Origin: Branchiostoma floridae
Lineage: Eukaryota > Chordata > Leptocardii > Amphioxiformes > Branchiostomatidae
Direction of reading: 5' to 3'
Length of the DNA: 25,314 bases
Assembly (NCBI RefSeq): GCF_000003815.2
Contig: NC_049988.1
Span: 17,296,088 to 17,321,401 of the forward strand
Shown piece by piece: positions 16,944 through 25,314 of this stretch (positions are counted from its first letter, which is position 1; each line of letters opens with the position of its first letter). A model generated the notes under the pieces. That model was not told where the DNA came from, did not search any database, and was given only the letters and a program-made list of their open reading frames with translations. The position numbers were made by a program, and so were the translations under genes.

Positions 16944-17040
16944 AGTGGTTACTCACGCAACTGGTATGATTTTGGAAATGGTCAGACGTTTCAGACACCA
17001 TCTGATGTCTTTCATTAGTGACACTGAAGAAATCTTTAAT
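16944..17040 (-). mobile_element. Penelope-type relic with hammerhead-like motif, inverted
   Basis: The minus strand repeats the block seen at 8161-8330. At 17022 to 16981 (minus) it reads GTCA-CTAATGA, a 7-bp stem II (AGACATC with GGTGTCT, loop AGAT), GAAAC, GTC and TGAC. This matches a hammerhead core with a 4-bp stem I, except that CTGA is mutated to CTAA, which should abolish cleavage. Stem III would be only the palindromic ACGT. Confidence 0.5.
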
Positions 17041-17056
17041 CCTTAGTAAGCTTTGC

Positions 17057-17254
17057 ATACGAGCGATTGCGATGATGTCACGGTGATGCAGTGGTAGGCA
17101 AAAAGCAGATGTTTGGCAAAATATTGATTTACATATTAACCAGTAATTTGAGCCGCTAATTTGAATATCAATTTTTGATCCAATCTACTGACGTCCTGGT
17201 AGGCAACAACCGTCCAATATCCCGGATATAAACAACAACAGCGATCGCTCGTAT
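17057..17254. mobile_element. 198-bp MITE-like element with 14-bp inverted ends
   Basis: ATACGAGCGATTGC at 17057-17070 is inverted at 17241-17254 (GCGATCGCTCGTAT) with one mismatch. The interior has no open frame. No target-site duplication was seen, so the boundaries are approximate. Confidence 0.6.
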
Positions 17255-18232
17255 TGATATGTAAAATAGATCTCTAGTTGCTGCATCTAACTTCTGCTAA
17301 CATAATTCCATTAGGTCACAAACATTGCATATCTGCCATTTTGAAAAAAAAAAGTCCTACTCTAGTGCTCATATCAAATTTAAATCATTATTATGATGGA
17401 CTACAAAATCTGCTTTTAAAATCATTGTATTGAAAATATAAGAATAAAGGTGTTTATTACTAAGTATGATAAATGTCATACTTGACAATTAAAAACTCAG
17501 TAATGTTTGTTTTTAATCTTTGTAGCGATAATCTTAGCATTAAAATTGCCTTAAACCTTTATTAAAGAAAAAATGATAATCAATGGAAATAATATTAATT
17601 CATGAGCCTATCTCTTCTAAATTTCCTTCTGAAGTTAGACACCTGTACTTAAGAGAAAACAAATAACTGATTAAAGTAAATCTATTGAATGTACAAATCT
17701 TTAAAGAATTTTGTAGAAACTTGATCCTTCAAGAATGCTCAGCTGATCAAATTACGCCAGCCTGTAAAATTAATATAATCCTGGTCAATCGATTTTTTTG
17801 CGTGTCCAACAAGCATCAACAGATTTTATCAAATCAATGAGCAAATTAATCTTATATCTACTCTTAAAACGTTGTCATTATGTCATGTTGTACCTTTCAG
17901 ATCCCTTGAGACTACATCAGTCAACTTTGTTTTTGAAACTTCATCATAGTTGGTCATCTTATCAATGCCAAAAGAAGAAGTAAAAAAATGGATATACTGT
18001 CATAACTACCAGGAAAATTATTGTTTTGATTGAAATTCTACCCAAAGAAAGACTTTATTAACAACAGACAGTACACTATAACTATATTAGGGTAAAAATC
18101 ACGATATTTTTGGCAGATTATGACCACTGTAAGTTTGATAATCTAGAAATGATGTTGGTACTAAATAAATCTATTTAAGGTTCATTTTCTATATTGAATT
18201 CTTAGTCATTAATATAAAACCTTGAAGTTACT

Positions 18233-18410
18233 GTTTATTGTAAAAGAAGAAATGTTGCCGGGGATTTAATTTTGCAGTAGAGTGTTCATGGTGGTTTAAA
18301 ATTTACAGTTGAAAAAACGAGGTACGTGAGCAAGTGACAAAACAAAATTGACACTGTAGTTTGAAGTTTAAACATAAAACCACAGCAACATTTCCCCTTT
18401 TATAGTAACT
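18233..18410. repeat. Imperfect inverted repeat
   Basis: TATTGTAAAAGAAGAAATGT near 18236 pairs with the inverse of ACATTTCCCCTTTTATAGTA near 18388, at roughly 75-80% over about 28 bp. It may be an old MITE or chance similarity in AT-rich DNA. Confidence 0.4.
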
Positions 18411-19687
18411 TTTTTTAATGAAGGCTCATGTGAAAGGTTTTGTGATGGTTCTCATACTCCAGTCCAGAGTATTTTTTCTCAGGAATTTTTATACTTTGTG
18501 GTAGGTAGCATAAAGAGAGCATTTCAGGGCTAGTGATTAGCAATATAATCAATAACCCATCTTATTTCTTATCCTTGTGACTGTTTTGATCGTTGTTTGG
18601 CTTGAGATTGAAAGTTCCTTCAAGAAGAAGTTGAAAGGCAGCTTTGATTTCCTAGAGTAATGTTTAATGGTTTTAAATCAAAATGTTTTAATATCAAGTT
18701 CACTTAATATTTATGAGTCCTATTTATCAAAAGTTGTGTCTTGTCCAAAGTGATGCTTGTCCAATGTTGAAGCTTTAACTGAAATAAACAGATGAACACA
18801 GTCTTACATTCTATTCTTGTACATAATGTTGTTGTTGTAGTATATAGTGGCGCTTAGGTCAGCAAGTTTTCTTGCTGTTTCTGTAGCTGCAGGGTATATA
18901 TTTACATGGAGGGGTTGCTTGTGGCACCTACTCAAACATAGGACCCTAATCTTCTAAAAGATGGGTGCAGCCCCACCAGGATTGATGTACATGAGCTTGT
19001 ATGTTCTGTTGTTCGTTGTGGCACATCAACAAATTAGTGTTGTAGCTTCACAAGAAAGCAGATTAGAATGCAGGAAACAGAAACATGACATTCAGCTATT
19101 TTGATGAAGGAACCAACAAGAACAGAGTTAATATCAGAGGTAAAATCTATCTCTTCTTTGGATATGAATTTTAATCAATAAATCAAACTTTTCAAATCTG
19201 ATAACATCAAACTCTTGGAGACTTTCTAATATTTAGTGATTTTAGATTTTCCAAGATGTTTTTGATATCCTTGAGAGAATTACTGTAAATTGATCTGTGA
19301 AAAAATTCAAGCTGAATGCTTGATTCCCTGTACAAGGCAATGATTTAAAAGTATTTCTATCAGTTTCCTATAAAGCTAATTATTCATTTGCAATGAAAGA
19401 TTCTGATGGTGTTATTTTTATACAAGCTTTGTGTGGTACAAGCAAATTAAAAACAAGGCTAATCAAAATGAAATATGCTTTTTAATTAGCATAATTGAAT
19501 AGAGGGCTTCAAATTACAATCTTTGACTATTAGTAAGTATTTCAACGAATTGCTGAATCATTTAAAAGTAAGTCCCTTAACTGTGTAAGACTAGCTGTCA
19601 CAGATTACTTAAGACTCACTTAATAAGTCTAGCTGGCTTAGACTACTCCATAATGCATTTCAATTGTATCCATACTGGAGAAACAAG

Positions 19688-19715
19688 CTTGATGTCTAGA
19701 GAGTTAGACATCAAG
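19688..19715. repeat. Perfect 10-bp hairpin
   Basis: CTTGATGTCT at 19688-19697 is perfectly inverted as AGACATCAAG at 19706-19715 with an 8-nt loop, about 110 bp before an exon. No T run follows, and a terminator role makes no sense in this eukaryotic intron. Confidence 0.6.
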
Positions 19716-19826
19716 GTAAACAACAACTAAAGGCAAATCAATCTCTACAACAGCTACCGAATATAATTGCTTGAATCTAAGTTAAAATCATGTGCATTGT
19801 TGATCAGTATTTCTATTCCTTTTCAG

Positions 19827-19928
19827 GTGAAAGATATTAAGTGTGGCAGTAGCACCTCCACTTGCGGAGATACAGAGACGTGCTGTAAGATGGCTACTGG
19901 ACAGTGGGGATGCTGCCCCATGCCTAAG
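19827..19928 (+). CDS. GRN: Progranulin-like gene, exon: module N-half (last secure exon)
   Basis: The acceptor is TTCCTTTTCAG and the donor AAG|GTATGC; 102 bp (34 codons), phase 0 at both ends. It reads VKDIKCGSSTSTCGDTETCC and KMATGQWGCCPMPK, the first six cysteines of a module and the closest of the flanking exons to the SGQWGCCPLP signature of the giant exon. Its C-half partner should be one of the copies at 20213 or 20359, both phase 0 but both truncated. An intact partner may lie beyond the window. Confidence 0.88.
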
Positions 19929-20039
19929 GTATGCCACAAAATAGTGTCATGCTCTAGATACTTCTTCCTTCATACAATGTTTGTATGTGTCAGGGTGGGT
20001 TGGTGTGTCTGACTGTCTCAGATGTGTGTCTGCAATTGT

Positions 20040-20415
20040 GTGTTATACCAATAAAACTAAACTTGACCCTACTGTTGAAGGCTGTCTGCAAATCATGAAC
20101 TCTACACTGCAGTTCGTGTAGTATATGTATGTGCCATGTGTGCACATCTGTGCGCTGTGCGTGCATGTACATGTCATATACCAGTACACTAAACTTTACC
20201 CTACTGTTTCAGGCTGTCTGCTGTGAGGACCACCTCCACTGCTGCCCCAGTGTGTGTGTTTGTGTGTGTGTGGTATATGTATGTGCTGTCCCCAGAATTT
20301 GTATGTGTGTGCATGGCTGTGATATGCCACTAAACTAAACTTAACCCTACTGTTGCAGGCTGTCTGCTGTGAGGACCACCTCCACTGCTGCCCCAGTCTG
20401 TGTGTGTGTGGTATA
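20040..20415 (+). repeat. Three tandem copies of a terminal half-exon with flanks
   Basis: Exon starts lie at 20081, 20213 and 20359 (steps 132 and 146 bp). Each is preceded by an ATACCA/ATGCCA, ACTAAACTT, ACCCTACTGTT block, and TG-rich DNA lies between them. Copy 1 breaks after GCTGTCTGC and its acceptor is GAAG. Copies 2 and 3 retain CAG and AVCCEDHLHCCPS before entering (TG)n. Confidence 0.85.
20213..20338 (+). pseudogene. GRN: Truncated granulin half-exon running into (TG)n, copy 2
   Basis: After CTGTTTCAG the frame reads AVCCEDHLHCCPSVCVCVCV and stays open through microsatellite sequence to a TAA at 20336-20338. The four core cysteines are normal; the last two spaced cysteines are replaced by a Cys/Val run. 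It is phase 0 and could be the terminal exon of an isoform, but the microsatellite-coded tail suggests decay. RNA evidence would decide. Confidence 0.55.
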
Positions 20416-20427
20416 GGAAATATGTGA
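20359..20427 (+). pseudogene. GRN: Truncated granulin half-exon ending inside the 158-bp repeat, copy 3
   Basis: After CTGTTGCAG the frame reads AVCCEDHLHCCPSLCVCGIG, N, M and TGA. The TGA (20425-20427) lies inside the 158-bp direct repeat, so mobile-element-type sequence supplies the stop codon. If spliced to the 19827 exon it would end the protein with an incomplete module. I call it a pseudo-exon because the last two cysteines are missing from their usual spacing. Confidence 0.55.
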
Positions 20428-20573
20428 GCGTATGCGCAGATCACATTAGTTAATTAGCGCCTCGAACGCTGACCTCACGTGACACAACCAGCAGCCCCCG
20501 CCAGGGAGGCCAGTCGCGTCAGGATGCGCTCGTCACGTCATCAGCAAATCTTACTGTAGCGTAAATGTTTCAC
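20416..20573. repeat. 158-bp direct repeat, left copy
   Basis: Identical by eye to 25148-25305. It is GC-richer than the granulin introns and contains the palindromic E-box-like TCACGTGA (20475-20482) and CGTCACGTCATC, resembling a CRE half-site. After GTTTCAC the two copies diverge. Confidence 0.9.
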
Positions 20574-21368
20574 GGTATCCCCGGCCCACGGCTTGTCGAT
20601 GAGCCTTGCAAGCAGGCGAAGATTCAGTCGTGGTGTCCCCAGTTCGTGTTTTGAGGCCGAGATTCTGATAAACTTGATTCTCTTCCTCAACACCGGGCAC
20701 ATGCGGACGTGCCGGACGATCTCACCAGTCACGGGTGACCGTCGGTTTTTCACGTCGCCTTCGCCGTCACTCATCCCAAGATTCGCCATTCACTCTGAAG
20801 GTGTCTCATGCCTGTGTAGTGAATCCTACTCTTTTCTTCCCGGATCATCCTTGCAGCGGGCGTCATGACTGAATGGAACCCTTCCTCTAGTGGCCTTCAC
20901 CCCGCTCGCGCAAGTGGTAGGATCCAACCCGCGGCTGCCGGACTGCAGTAGTAGACCACCTACCGGGGTTGCTTACTGTTAACTCCAAGCTCGCAAAACC
21001 GTAAGTCACGCCAGTTCGGACGTTCTTTACTCACTACATAACTTTACTGGTGGATCCTGGATCGTGGTCCCGCTCGGGTAGACGTACTTCATTACGATCT
21101 CTACACCGTGACCCTTCATTATTATAAACACCTCTGTCGTACGGGATTACCTAACAAGATTGGTAGGGTCAGGATTGCGACTGTCAACACCATCCAGACC
21201 CCCTGTCTAATTGAGTCCTTCTGTGCGCCAACGGACACTAGACTCGCCATATTGAGATAATATGTCTGCCAATATCCAGCGAAGACTGACACCGCCGGCT
21301 CGTATTTTGCCATGTTCCTGTACCCACAGTTGGTTTCGTGGACAGTGTTTCCTCTCCGGGTTTGAAAT
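20574..21368. other. Interior of the element, left of the minisatellite
   Basis: About 800 bp of unique, moderately GC-rich sequence. Short frames on both strands (82 codons minus, 20541-20789; 91 codons plus, 20593-20868) overlap each other and show no motif I recognise. I see no convincing gene. Confidence 0.5.
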
Positions 21369-24160
21369 GTTGGATCCTACGGACAGTGTTTCCTTACAGG
21401 AGTTGGCTCGCCAAGAGTAACCCCAGCGGTATATTTCCTCACAGCTGGCTAACACTCCTACGGACATATAGTTTCCTCAAAGGAGTTAGCTCGCCAGTTG
21501 AACAGTGACACTCCTACGGACAGTGGTTCCTCACGGTAGTTAGCTCTCCAGTTTAACAGTGACACTCCTAAGGACATAGCTTCCTCACAGGAGTTAGCTA
21601 GCCAGTTAAACAGTGACACTCCTACGGACATAGTTCCTCAAAGGAGTTAGCTAGACAGTTAAATAGTGACACTCCTACGGACATAGTTCCTCAAAGGAGT
21701 TAGCTAGACAGTTAAATAGTGACACTCCTACGGACATAGTTCCTCAAAGGAGTTAGCTAACCAGTTAAACAGTGACACTCCTACGGACTTAGTTTCCTCA
21801 CAGAAGTTAGCTAGACAGTTAAATAGTGACACTCCTACGGACAGTGGTTCCTCACAGGAGTTAGCTCGCCAGTTAAACAGTGACACTCCTACGGCCATAG
21901 TTCCTCAAAGGAGTTAGCTAGACAGTTAAATAGTGACACTCCTACGGACATAGTTCCTCAAAGGAGTTAGCTAACCAGTTAAATAGTGACACTCCTACGG
22001 ACTTAGTTTCCTCACAGGAGTTAGCTAGACAGTTAAACAGTGACACTCCTACGGACACAGTTTCCTCACAGGAGTTAGCTAACCAGTTAAATAGTGACAC
22101 TCCTACGGACAGTGGTTCCTCACAGGAGTTAGCTAACCAGTTAAACAGTGACACTCCTACGGACTTAATTTCCTCACAGGAGTTAGCTAGACAGTTAAAC
22201 AGTGACACTCCTACGGACATAGTTTCCTCACAGGAGTTTAGCTAGCCAGTTAAATAGTGACACTCCTACGGATAGAGTTTTCCTCCCAGGAGTTAGCTAG
22301 CCAGTTAAATAGCGACACTCCTACGGACAGAATTTTCCTCACAGGAGTTAGCTAGCCAGTTAAACAGTGACACTCCTACGGACATAGTTTCCTCACAGGA
22401 GTTAGCTCACCAGTTAAACAGTGACACTCCTACGGACAGTGGTTCCTCAAAGGAGTTAGCTAGCCAGTTGAACAGTGACACTCCTACGGACATAGTTCCT
22501 CACAGGAGTTACTAGTAGCTAACCAGTTAAACAGTGACACTCCTACGGACTTAGTTTCCTCACAGGAGTTAGCTAGACAGTTAAATAGTGACACTCCTAC
22601 GGACAGTGGTTCCTCACAGGAGTTAGCTAGCCAGTTGAACAGTGACACTCCTACGGACATAGTTCCTCACAGGAGTTACTAGTAGCTAACCAGTTAAATA
22701 GTGACACTCCTACGGACTTAGTTTCCTCACAGGAGTTAGCTAGACAGTTAAACAGTGACACTCCTACGGACTTAGTTTCCTCACAGGAGTTAGCTAGACA
22801 GTTAAATAGTGACACTCCTACGGACAGTGGTTCCTCACAGGAGTTAGCTAACCAGTTGAACAGTGACACTCCTACGGACTTAGTTTCCCCACAGGAGTTA
22901 GCTAGACAGTTAAATAGTGACACTCCTACGGACAGTGGTTCCTCACAGGAGTTAGCTAACCAGTTAAACAGTGACACTCCTACGGATTTAGTTTCCTCAC
23001 AGGAGTTAGCTAGACAGTTAAACAGTGACACTCCTACGGACATAGTTTTCCTCACAGGAGTTAGCTAGCCAGTTAAACAGTGACACTCCTACGGACAGTG
23101 GTTCCTCACAGGAGTTAGCTAGCCAGTTAGATAGTGACACTCCTACGGACATACTTTCCTCACAGGAGTTAGTTAACCAGTTAAATAGTGACACTCCTAC
23201 AGACAGAGTTTTCCTCACAGGAGTTAGCTAACCAGTTGAACAGTGACACTCTTACGGACCTAGTTTCCTCACAGGAGTTAGCTAGCCAATTAAACAGTGA
23301 CACTCCTACGGACAGTGTTTCCTCACAGGAGTTAGCTAGCCAGTTAAATAGTGACACTCCTACGGACAAAGTTCTCCTCACAGGAGTTAGCTAGTTAGTT
23401 AAATAGTGACACTCTTACGGACAGAGTTTCCTCACAGGAGTTAGCTAACCAGTTAAACAGTGACACTCCTACGTACAGAGTTTTCCTCACAGGAGTTATC
23501 TAGCCGGTTAAAGATCGTTAAACAGTGACACTCCTACGCGCATCATACTCACAGGAGTTAGTTCACAAGTTCAACAGTTACACTCCTACGGACAGTGCTT
23601 CCTTACAGGAGGTAGCTCGTCAGCTATTACATAGTGACACTCCCACGGACCTAGTCTCCTCACAAGAGTTTGTTTGCCAGTCATACTGTGCCACTCCTGC
23701 GGACACTTCCCTGACCAGTGTTTCCTCATAGAGTTAGTCAGTTCATCAGCGACGCTCCTTCGGACTGCGTTTCCTCACCGACGTTCGCTTGCCAGGTGTG
23801 CAACAGTGACAATCCTACAATGTTTCCTCCCAGGAGTTTGCCAGCCAGTTATACAGCGACACTGCTATGGGCCGTGCTTCCTCACAGGAGTTAGCCAGCC
23901 AATTAAACATTGACACTCCTACGGACCGTGTTTCCTTACGGGAGTTAGCCCGCCGAGTGTTAACCCATAGCGCTCCGACGGTGTCTCCTCACAGTAGTTC
24001 CCTCGCGATCGCCAAGTGCTATTGCGTGACACTCCTTCATCACGGAAGTTCGCTCGCTAAAGTGTCCACCATTGACCCTTTTACGGACAGTGTTGCCCCA
24101 CTGGAGTTCGGTCTTCTGGTGTTCAAGATGACACGCCTACGGACAGTGTTTCCTCATGAA
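21369..24160. repeat. 54-bp minisatellite array
   Basis: The consensus unit runs GGAGTTAGCTAGCCAGTTAA, then ACAGTGACACTCCTACGGAC, then a variable ATAGTTTCCTCACA segment. Units are 53, 54 or 55 bp according to the variable segment (ATAGTTCC, AGTGGTTCC, TTAGTTTCC, AGAGTTTTCC). About 40 clear units run from 21480 to 23580; both edges decay gradually. Each unit has AGGAGT and ACTCCT as short inverted arms. Frame changes between units argue against coding, so the Ser/Gln/Leu- or Val/Asn/Cys-repeat frames are by-products. Confidence 0.92.
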
Positions 24161-25147
24161 AGTTGGCCTATGATCAGCCGTTCAAGTCTACCAGTTGCTG
24201 CTCCGCGACTCTCTAAGGACAGTCTCTACTCACATGCGTTTGGTCGCCGGGTTTAAAAGCTGTGACAAGCCTCATGACGGCTTTTCCTCTCAAGACGTGG
24301 GTAGACAGGTATCCAACAACCCTGCTTCTCTGAGCCGCGTTTCGGCGTGTACAAGATTGCTGCACCGGAGGCCAGCTTCTTCTCGCGTCACACATCTCTG
24401 AGGGTCATCTAACGTCTTCTACGCATCTCCGGGCGTCGGACGCTCCCACAAACGGGGAGGGTTCGAATTCAATGCTCGAACTACAATTCTTCTGCACACG
24501 TATGAACTCCTCTTGTGCCATATGTATCTACGAGACTACACCCCACATTGACTGTATACATCTGTTACAGACTGAGTCATTGACTGTTACAGACTGAGTC
24601 CTTCACCATCTGTGAAGTTATTCCTTCAGGGCGTTGCGGTCACTTGATAGTTCGTTTCACCTATTAACCTCACTATGTGCCTCTGCCAGTATAGCAGAAC
24701 ATCCCAAGTTATTTGCAACTGACTGTTATATGTTAAGCGTTAAGGTACACCCCGTCCTTGTCGTTTTAGCCGATAGATACGCCTTCTTTTCTTATCTAGT
24801 AGCCTATAGGTATGTATGCCTCGGACTTGTCTAGTTCACCTAGTACATGCGTGCCCTGTTCTTGCTAATTACTAGCTAGTTGAGTTAATTTTTCGAGTAC
24901 TAGCTAGTTGAGTTAATTTTTCGAGTACGCTTGAAACTTAATTCTCGCCTCTACACTTTGTTAGCCGTCTGCCTTGCGCTCCCTCCACGCCTCTGCTCTC
25001 TCCACTCCAAACACCTCACTCCTCCTCCCTACGGGCTTGGTCCTGGTGGTTCTCAATGTTTGATTGCACAATGCATTAAAACTCTACCAAGCCCATTCCT
25101 TCTCCGCCTCATTCAATCCGGCATGTAGTGTGAGAGAGCAGATAATT
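24161..25147. other. Interior of the element, right of the minisatellite
   Basis: Unique sequence with two small tandem duplications: CTGTTACAGACTGAGTC at 24562 and 24584, and a perfect 28-bp duplication at 24871-24926. No gene-like frame. Just before the right 158-bp repeat is a short purine-rich GTGTGAGAGAGCAGA, which might act as a polypurine tract but is brief. Confidence 0.5.
24871..24926. repeat. Perfect 28-bp tandem duplication
   Basis: ACTAGCTAGTTGAGTTAATT followed by TTTCGAGT occurs twice without a gap. It lies in the right interior of the element and is not related to the 54-bp unit except for the CTAGCTAGT core. Confidence 0.9.
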
Positions 25148-25305
25148 GGAAATATGTGAGCGTATGCGCAGATCACATTAGTTAATTAGCGCCTCGAACG
25201 CTGACCTCACGTGACACAACCAGCAGCCCCCGCCAGGGAGGCCAGTCGCGTCAGGATGCGCTCGTCACGTCATCAGCAAATCTTACTGTAGCGTAAATGT
25301 TTCAC
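25148..25305. repeat. 158-bp direct repeat, right copy
   Basis: Same orientation and sequence as 20416-20573. The nine bases after it (CCGCCCACC) differ from the left copy's continuation, although they resemble CCGGCCCACGG a few bases further on there, so a short deletion in a longer repeat is possible. The window ends at 25314. Confidence 0.9.
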
Positions 25306-25314
25306 CCGCCCACC

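Larger units (their letters stand above)
16889..19826 (+). other. 2.9-kb AT-rich intron
   Basis: The largest intron of the window. It holds an inverted Penelope-type relic (16944-17040), a short TIR element (17057-17254), a weak inverted repeat (18233-18410) and a small perfect hairpin (19688-19715). The stretch 17260-19680 is otherwise AT-rich, with no frame or RNA gene that I could support. The acceptor is CCTTTTCAG. Confidence 0.65.
787..19928 (+). other. GRN: Giant progranulin-like gene, partial (14 exons visible)
   Basis: This gene-level entry covers the exons listed separately. The product is a secreted-type precursor made of tandem granulin modules. Each follows the 12-cysteine pattern C-x5/6-C-x5-CC-x8-CC-x6-CC-x5-CC-x5-C-x6-C, which in the known family folds into stacked disulfide-linked beta hairpins. 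In that family the precursor acts in growth, lysosome function and immunity, and free modules are released by proteolysis. Summing exons gives about 2,770 codons and 34 complete modules, far more than the seven and a half of human progranulin. No signal peptide exon is visible, so the 5' end lies before the window or was missed, and the 3' end is uncertain. The symbol denotes the family; orthology to vertebrate GRN is not proven. Confidence 0.9.
20416..25305. mobile_element. LTR-like element or large repeat unit with minisatellite core
   Basis: Identical 158-bp direct repeats (20416-20573 and 25148-25305) bound a 4.57-kb interior with no long open frame. The repeats contain TGTGAGCG at one side and TTTCA at the other, so TG...CA ends like an LTR are possible, but the shared sequence extends a few bases left of TG and no target-site duplication is visible (the window ends 9 bases after the right copy). 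It could be a non-autonomous LTR element, or one unit of a larger tandem repeat. Confidence 0.6.

Noticed and set aside
20541-20868. Overlapping plus and minus frames of 91 and 82 codons in the element interior
   Set aside because: They overlap each other, show no recognisable motif, and the minus frame runs into the direct repeat; not enough to call a gene.
21942-23394. Open frames of 60-134 codons in the minisatellite (SVGVSLFNWLANSCEE-like repeats and their plus-strand counterparts)
   Set aside because: Unit lengths vary between 53, 54 and 55 bp so the frame breaks often; both strands are equally open and no start context or domain supports a protein.
21369-24160. CRISPR-like array
   Set aside because: The 54-bp units are contiguous without unique spacers, the genome is eukaryotic, and the variable segment is a few recurring variants rather than distinct spacers.

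Overview
The window is animal genomic DNA carrying most of one very large progranulin-like (granulin precursor) gene on the plus strand, followed by a repeat-dominated element. Evidence for an animal nucleus: short coding blocks bounded by AG...GT splice sites, TG and pyrimidine microsatellites, tRNA-derived SINE-like repeats, MITEs, a LINE relic and Penelope-type relics. The repeat spectrum and intron style suggest an invertebrate deuterostome, perhaps a lancelet; that is an inference.

Layout. 1-786: upstream intron or flank with TG microsatellites, a 271-bp tandem duplication and a truncated granulin half-exon. 787-8047: nine exons (787, 1532, 2249, 2845/2983, 3711, 5473, 6076, 6977, 7912), usually joining the C-terminal half of one granulin module to the N-terminal half of the next. 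8605-14735: one uninterrupted 6.13-kb exon coding for 26 consecutive complete granulin modules of about 77 residues. 15130-19928: five more ordinary half-module exons. 20081-20427: three tandem copies of a decaying terminal half-exon, the last running into a repeat. 20416-25305: two identical 158-bp direct repeats, 4,732 bp apart, enclosing about 40 clear copies of a 54-bp minisatellite and no convincing gene.

The visible exons sum to about 2,770 codons, with 34 complete granulin modules plus partial ones; human progranulin has seven and a half. Neither the signal-peptide exon nor a secure terminal exon is in the window. All exon junctions join in frame: phase 0 everywhere except phase 2 between 1650 and 2249 and phase 1 between 8047 and 8605.

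The most notable theme is repeated local tandem duplication: at least eight places where an exon edge plus its splice site has been copied (near 410, 2026, 2845, 5017, 6665/6821, 14974, 16384 and 20081/20213/20359). The same process run to extremes, in a unit that has lost its introns, would yield the 26-module exon, whose modules form a higher-order A-A-B-C pattern. Introns also hold two separately inserted elements with perfect target-site duplications (a SINE and a hAT-like MITE), and two Penelope-type relics with hammerhead-ribozyme-like cores.
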